This document shows positions 57,791 through 64,000 of a stretch of DNA of 64,000 nucleotides, piece after piece (position 1 is the first letter of the stretch; each line of letters opens with the position of its first letter). The notes under the pieces were generated by a model, which was given only the letters and a program-made list of their open reading frames with translations, had not been told where the DNA came from and made no database searches. The translations under genes and the position numbers were made by a program. This DNA is from Hermatobates lingyangjiaoensis (Eukaryota; Arthropoda; Insecta; Hemiptera; Hermatobatidae). The stretch is from contig JAPFBL010000084.1 of the NCBI GenBank assembly GCA_026182355.1, positions 13,969,501 through 14,033,500 of the forward strand, written 5' to 3'.

Positions 57791-59394
57791 TTTTACTTTA
57801 CTATAAGTAAAGTATAGTGATCGTGAAAAAATTCGATCTCGAGATTTTGACGGAATTACATGTTTTGAGGTCCCAGAAGTCGTTTTATGAAGTTTTTACG
57901 ATGATGTCTGTGGGTGGGTGAGTGTGTTAGCATTGCTTGTTACCACGCTACGGTCCAGAATCTTTGATGGATCAAGTTGATATTTTACACAAAAATGAGC
58001 CCCATAAAGACGAAGATCCCTATTTTTGGGAAGAATTATGCATGATGGGAAAGTCACTTTTTTTGCCAAAAACCGTTTTTTTTTAAACATTTATTTCTAC
58101 TAAACTGATAACCCTAGAGTTTTGAAATTTTGACATTATCTTTGAAGTTACAAATGCAACAAACGAAAAATATATTCAGAATTTTAAAACAACGGGAAAT
58201 ATTTTTTTTTCACTAAAATGTAAAAATTTTGACTTTTAATTCAATCTCAAACCTGGTGAGAGCGATACAAACCATACTGTTTGACGGGTCAAAATGAAAC
58301 TATGCCTAAAAATAGAACATTATGTGGAGAATGAGTTGAGATATTTTTTTCAAAATTACATTCGCTAAAGGGGCGTTACAGTACGATTTCTGTTTTCAGA
58401 AAATGTTTTTTTGACGCTAAACGGCTCATTAAAAAATAATGAAAGTTTAACAAAAAAAATGGACCCAAAAATTAGCTATTCATAAAAAAAAATTCATGAA
58501 GTTTTAATTACGGGAAAGTGCAATAACCATATAAAAACTCTTTGTTTATCCTAGACTAAGAGATCACCTGCTATACTTGACGATTTTTTTATATTTTTTT
58601 ACATTGTTTACATTGACTTAGAAATTTTTTGAGCGAATCCACTGAGATAAATTGATATTTATAAAGGAACAATTTAAAATGTTTATTGACTTATATGAGA
58701 TGTAAGAGGAATAATTTTGTGCAGGAAAATGATAACACTCACTCAGAAAAAATTCGTATATATGTTATTTGACAAAGGGGAAGGAAAATGATCTTATTAA
58801 ATACTAAGAAGTCATAAAATTCCCAGTATAATAATTCTATAAAAGACCGAAAATGTAAAAGATAATTCAAAATTGAAATCTTTCGTTTAGAGATTAATAA
58901 ATGTAATTATCGTACATAGTTAATTATAAATCATCTTTAAACAACATTTTTTCTTCGGTGTTTATGATGTTTTTCAGAGAAAAAAAAGGTATATTCTTGT
59001 TTTAATTTTGAAAGTTTTACTTTAATATTCAATGTAGAAGGATGTCAAGAAAACGATGTAAGAAATGAACTGGCTATTTGTACAGAGACCATGTTCTCTT
59101 GTAGGAGAATATTTCGTATCAAGAAATGCTCACTTTGGTTTTTCAAAAATGTTATTACTGCTGTAGTTATACTAATGAAATTATTTGCATCAGCTGTGTG
59201 ATGTACAAAAATAAGGTTATATATTGATATGTCCTTCAATCACTATCTGTACTACCTGAGGAATGAAAGACTAATAATCATACCCATTTAGATGTTTGCA
59301 TTATGCTTAAATGAGACGTTATATATTATATACTCATGAAATTTGATATTAAGTTACTTATAGTAAAGTTGAGTGTAGGCCACTCCAGATTTTT
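57791..59394 (+). repeat. Family A, full-length copy 2 (1.6 kb)
   Basis: ACTTTACTATAAGTAA at 57795-57810 and its reverse complement at 59354-59369, with the same outer 25 bases (TGAGTGTAGGCCACTCCAG) as copy 1. It differs from copy 1 by scattered substitutions and a much shorter GGGT tract (57907-57920). The close match suggests recent activity. The frames at 57896-58090 and 59045-59239 are not genes. Confidence 0.85.
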
Positions 59395-59639
59395 AAAAAT
59401 ATTTTGCTATAAGAATCATTTATTCTTTATAACTTAATAATACGTGACCTATTGAAACGATATAAAGAACCTTTGATTTATGCTCATTAAATCGATGGTA
59501 TTTTTCCATTCGCCACTGACAAAAACCAGATTTAGCTTTTACGCCAAGAGTGACTGAATGCCTCAGGAGTTGACCTAACAGTAGAGCACAGTAACATCGG
59601 TATTTTACATTTTCGGCTGTTCTGACCAAACAAACTCAT

Positions 59640-60270
59640 ACTTTTAGTTCTTCTGTTTACAGAAAAGCCGCCCCTATCCCGGACTATGTTTAAACGGCCA
59701 TAGCGAATGCCCTGAACAATGCCGCCGACCCACCTTATCAGCCTACGTTGAAAGAGTACCCATTGTACTGATTGAAACGCGTTCCACAGAGAAGTTGAGA
59801 CAGTTTCTCAAATTCTTATGAATAGCGGTTTTTCCATTAAAGAAGTTTCTTACATCATAAAACAATAAGTGGTACACTAAGCCTGATAAGGAATCCACTA
59901 CAAACTCAGGAACTACTATTGCGGGTATATGCATTCTCATTATAAACAGGACGAACTTACTCTAAAAAAGATTGTTTATAGAAATGTTCCTACTAGTAAT
60001 GAAGATGAATTAGTAGTCATGATTTATTACAAAAACTAAAAATCTCATTCCTTGGAATTCCGCTCATAACAATAACCCGGACCGTCAGAATAGCCACCTT
60101 GTGTATCAGTACCATTGTAATAAAGGGATCTGTGAAGCGCTCCCCACTAGATACATAAGCTTTCCCGACGCCTCACTCTTCACCTTACAGCAGGAGCCCC
60201 TAAATCAATCCAGAGAAGTAGTACACAATGTCCCCTGACTCGAGAAGTGCTTGTGAATGGAACGTCAGTC
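59640..60270 (+). pseudogene. Penelope-like element fragment (PLE-3) with decayed nuclease start
   Basis: Broken frames in order: FSIKEVSYIIK near 59830, YKQDELTLKKIVYRNV near 59950, ELVVMIYYKN then KSHSLEFR near 60010-60060, and NSHLVYQYHCNKGICEALP near 60090-60150. The last two are the PLE linker and the Cys-containing start of its GIY-YIG domain. Many stops. Related to 29635-30010. The minus frames at 59420-59940 are shadows. Confidence 0.6.
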
Positions 60271-62040
60271 CAGCTCCAGACATTAGATGCCTTATATATT
60301 AAAGACCTAAATCTGATGATAATCGAATGTTTGTTATGTAAAGTTTATCAGTTTTGTTAAAATGTTGCTAGTCATGTGTTGTTTAAAAAAATGTCTCAAT
60401 GTCCTTTGGACAACTTATTTGGGAATTACCAGTATCCTTTCGCAAGAGTGTCAGGAGACTGGAACAGCTTAGTTTTAAAGTCATGAATGTCGAAACTGCG
60501 GTACACATTAACAATATATATAATTTTTATTTTACTGAAGAACGAATTATAACTAGAGAGCAAGATGAGTAAAGAAAAACAACATTGGAAATGAAGACTT
60601 GCGTGTCGTTTAGGGTAACATGCAGCATAGTAACCAGACTGGGTTTGGATGAGTCATTGGTATAGTGACAATTACAGGGTTATTTTTTGCGTATACACAA
60701 ATATTTGAATTACCAATGCGTCTCCTATATCACCGGTTATTTATTGCCGGTAAAGTCATAGTTGAATTGTTGCAGTAATGAAATAGACAACAAAGTAAAT
60801 TTATTAAACTGTGCCTCGAAGATTTATTTTTAATAATTGAAAAAGGGAAAACCCAGCATGTTTTAAATATGCGTAATTCATATCACAATCGTCGAGAAAG
60901 ATTGTATACTTTCATTTCGTGATATGAAAGTTTTAAAGGGTGAAAATGGCAATATTTTAACTGTTGGCACACAAGGGTGCCAGTACTAGAAGAATTATTA
61001 ATTAGTTGCTGTTCCTATACTATGAACAAAAAACTGAATCGTGTCCAAAACTTCGTGGTAAATGTGATTGGAATAAGCAAATCCAGGAATATTTTCCTGG
61101 AGAAAAATTAGAAAAGAGTAAACATTGTGTTAAGAAAAAGAACCCCTGAAATTTAATTGAACAATTCTGGTTTAAATACGTGAGGCAACAACAAATTCGA
61201 TGAAACAAAACAAATAATGACGTGCAAGTGGTTTTTAAATTATCATTTGTTCAATGTTTATGACAGGCAATTAAAAAAGTTTCCAAAATGAAATTACCTG
61301 AAGTAAATCCTACCTTTTATAATAAAGGGAAGATGAAAATTTCGTTTTCAAATTTGAAAGTGGAAATTCGAATAGAATTACAAAGTAATCTGGTATATGC
61401 AATAAAGTTTAAAGACTGTAAAAAAGTGCATTATGAAGCAGAAAAAAAGCTGTATTTTAAAAGAGTAGTTGTACCAACCTCAAACTCTATAAGGGTAAAT
61501 GTTATCTACTGCATTTGAAGGCCCTAATTTCGATTTTACTGAAGGAAGAATATAATTGAAGAGCAAGATGATATGAATGAAGGATATTTAACATTTTTTG
61601 TGTCTATGTTTTTTCAATAATTAACAATAATGAATTTTACTTTGTTGCTTATTCCATTATGCAGTAGTTCAGTCATTCAACCATGACTACATCTGCAAGA
61701 ACTGGTGGTATAGGAGATCACATTGGTAATTCAAATCTTTGTTTATATGCAAAAAAATGACTGCAATTGGCACTATGCCAATGATTTATTCAAACGCTTG
61801 TCTGGTTACTATACTGCTTGTCACCCCGAACTACGCACACATCTACCATACTCCTATATATGATAAACGACAACGACTTGTGTGTCTTTCCAAACAGGCC
61901 ACAGCTATACTCGTAGGGATCGGGATACGATGGTCCTGACTTTCGAGGACACTGGAAATTCTGTCGAGATACTAGGTCATTTGTTCTGAAAACGTTGGTA
62001 CTCCGCGTTAGCGTTGAGACGATTCAACTATTTGCTGTTT
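60271..62040. other. Unassigned interval
   Basis: An open frame at 61288-61518 (Lys-rich, 76 codons) is not recognised. A hairpin-like CACGAAATGAAAG/CTTTCAT pair lies near 60920. ACCATGACTACATCTGCAAG at 61680 followed by a GTAATT donor-like site at 61725 could mark a small first exon, but nothing downstream fits its phase. Confidence 0.3.
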
Positions 62041-62057
62041 TCTGCAGGCTCTTGCTT

Positions 62058-62251
62058 CTGAGCCGGTGGTGGCCAAGTTTCAGCGGTGCGTGATCTCTTC
62101 TAACATGAATAAACTTGCTATAAGCCAGTACAGCCGTGAATATTACTTCAGAGCTTCCTATGCCTTTGTTCAGTTTAAGAAGACGAAGGTGTTCAGTGAA
62201 AATTCCATTAAGACCATTCTACACAACCATGGGAGCGAGGGTGATTCATAG
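62058..62251 (+). CDS. Possible exon of an unidentified gene
   Basis: Acceptor-like TTTGCTGTTTTCTGCAG ends at 62057. The frame that follows (ALASEPVVAKFQRCVISSN, SQYSREYYFRASYAFVQF) is open to a stop at 62249-62251 and has balanced, protein-like composition in a less AT-rich stretch. I do not recognise a domain. It could be the last exon of a host gene whose other exons lie elsewhere, or a transposon piece. Confidence 0.3.
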
Positions 62252-63325
62252 TCATCCATTGTCGTTTAGCTTGAACTCTGTTAACAGCTTCCGAATGACA
62301 GACAACCCGGGTGAGACAGCTATGAACCGACCATTGTTGCAGAAATGTTTCTTTTACATTTGTAGTTTTTTTTTTTGCTTTGTAACTTTGAATATACGTC
62401 CCTACAGATTAAAACTCACGGACTTCCATATAAGAGGAAGTCTATCCACTCTCAAGTAGCAGGTTTCATCTGCTGTGACGTTTCACATCAGTATTAACAA
62501 GACACCGGCAATAATTTCTTTATTCTCTTACAGTACATTCTTGTATCACTTCTGTTATTACCTTGTACAATGTCAGTCAGTACAATTCTGCCTCAGTTAC
62601 CAAGCCATCTCTTGAATTCCTCCATTTTTGGTGGGTCCTTTATCTGTAAGGATTTGCCACTGCCTTTTCTTATATTTTATTGTCTCCACCATTTTCTCGC
62701 ACCACAGGAGCTTTACTTTCTGAAGGATGAACCTTTTTGTGTAGATATGGTTCCCCTTATCGTTTAGTATATTTCCTCCTTAAATAAGTAATTCTTTTCC
62801 CCCGTCTTACCACTCAAAGGCTTCAGTCAGGGCTTATGGTGTCTTACAGCCCTCACAAGATAATTGTTTTGGCACTAAACTTTAGTGCTTAGCTCCTCAC
62901 TTCCCTTGTCATTAATGATTTCAGATCATTCTTGTATACTTTCTTGTTTGCTCATTCTTTCTGTCTCCTTTATAGGTCCATTTGGGAACTCTTCTAGAAG
63001 TAGGTTCGTTCCAAGCCCCCACAAGATGACTCTCTTTGATTTGCTCATATTTCTAAGCTATATTGATTAACTGCAGGTGTTTTTTGATTTCTGCTCTGAA
63101 ACATTGAGAGGTAAAGGAATATCTTCCTTTCATAAAAGAAAACTTTATTTATAAATTTAAAAAGGAGATGGAATAAGTGTGCAACAGTAAATTAATAAAT
63201 ATACTCATATCTCAAATGAAATTGAAAAATATGCACTCTGTTATGGCTTTAGTATTTAACTTAATCTGTTTAGTTAAAGCCATAATGGTGCTTAGAAATC
63301 CTTTTTGTTTATTGTATGTTTTAAT
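62252..63325. other. Unassigned interval
   Basis: Several frames of 60-107 codons (62136-62459, 62570-62767, 62885-63070) without recognisable motifs. None is supported. Confidence 0.35.
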
Positions 63326-63625
63326 AAAGCTGTAATTATGCTGATAAATTTAGAATGCTTTAATGAAGCTTTTATTTTGTTTATACATCTAGAATGTTTT
63401 AATAAAATTGCATTAATACATTTTGAATGTAAACTGAATAAGGATTTGCTTTATGAATAAGGTACTTTATTATAAATTATTAATTAAATCTACCAGTTTC
63501 TCAGTCATTCCTAAACTATCCGTTTTTAGACTAATTGTTTATACATGAATTGTGTTGTAGACTAATTGGTTTAGCCAAATTGCTTTGAGAAATTGTATTT
63601 TAGACAAATTGTTTTAAATAAACTC
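63326..63625. repeat. Degenerate short-period repeats
   Basis: Three loose copies of a roughly 50-base unit around TAGAATG and TTTTAATAAA (63320-63430) are followed by looser repeats around TAGACTAATTG and AAATTG (63525-63620). Confidence 0.4.
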
Positions 63626-64000
63626 GCCTAGACCCCTAGACGCCTAGAGATACTTACTGAGAGTTTATTGGACTTCACCCGAACACCACCACGGTAGACA
63701 GTGATCTATGTATGATCATCTGAGAGATTACCAACTCCATTAGCCAGGAGAGAGGCTGACCTATCATCAATAGAAAATTCCAACTGACACAGTAGGGCTC
63801 TGCTGGTCAAGTCGTGGGCTCATATTAGTCTATTCGGGGCGACTGTACATAGGAAAAAGCTTGTTAATCCATGTGTGCTGGGGATTGGTGCGGCGGGTAA
63901 CCTATACTGACACCATAAAGGAGCACTTGCACTCTTATTGTAGCAGTGTGCATCGTTCGAATAATAATACTAGTATAATCGCGCTGCAACCAAACAACAA
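63626..64000. other. GC-richer unassigned block at window edge
   Basis: Less AT-rich than its surroundings (GGTGCGGCGGGTAACC, GACTGACCTATC-like text) with broken frames. It resembles the tail of a retroelement in style, but I cannot name it. It runs off the window. Confidence 0.25.

Noticed and set aside
63600..63700. tRNA-like text around CTCGCCTAGACCCCTAGACG
   Set aside because: I could not build a cloverleaf with a T-loop and acceptor stem. No tRNA is supported anywhere in the window by eye; a tRNAscan-SE run would decide.

Overview
The window is animal nuclear DNA. It is very AT-rich, contains spliced genes and microsatellites, and is packed with degraded transposable elements. The only host gene I can name with confidence is a tropomodulin on the + strand. 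Its coding exons run from 47189 to 54209 and its protein reads most like arthropod tropomodulins. With the abundance of Penelope-like elements (PLEs), this suggests an invertebrate, probably an arthropod (a chelicerate would fit). That placement is inference and the species is not determined.

Layout. 0.5-3.6 kb: two minus-strand copies of a repeat I call family A, one interrupted by a block with a 13-bp minisatellite. 4-8.2 kb: PLE fragments of two families, several arranged tail to tail. 9.4-10 kb: a Helitron 3' end with helicase remains. 10.8-13.6 kb: a decayed R1-like LINE. 15.3-17.3, 23.2-24.6 and 28.0-29.6 kb: related duplicated blocks made of family A, PLE and unidentified sequence. 20.3-22.6 kb: family A plus the best-preserved PLE C-terminal frame. 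25.5-26.2 kb: an internally deleted mariner with TIRs and TA flanks. 32.6-33.3 kb: a hAT end joined to a PLE reverse-transcriptase fragment. 36.6-39.9 kb: family A copies around a LINE tail. 42.6-45.7 kb: family A and two related Helitrons, one carrying an inverted PLE pair. 45.9-57.4 kb: the tropomodulin locus. 57.8-59.4 kb: a second full-length family A copy. 59.6-60.3 kb: another PLE fragment. 60.3-64 kb: mostly unassigned.

Tropomodulin caps actin-filament pointed ends. Eight coding exons join in phase into a protein of about 371 residues: N-terminal tropomyosin/actin-binding part, then the leucine-rich-repeat domain. Two candidate last exons (54133 and 55042) fit the same splice phase and both start with Ile-Arg-Lys, so the gene may make two C-termini. 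The introns contain almost none of the repeats that fill the flanks.

No new defence or metabolic system is visible. The most unusual material is (1) family A, a 1.6-kb non-coding element of unclear class with about a dozen copies or fragments here, and (2) recurrent near-palindromic pairs of PLE termini with hammerhead-ribozyme-like cores.
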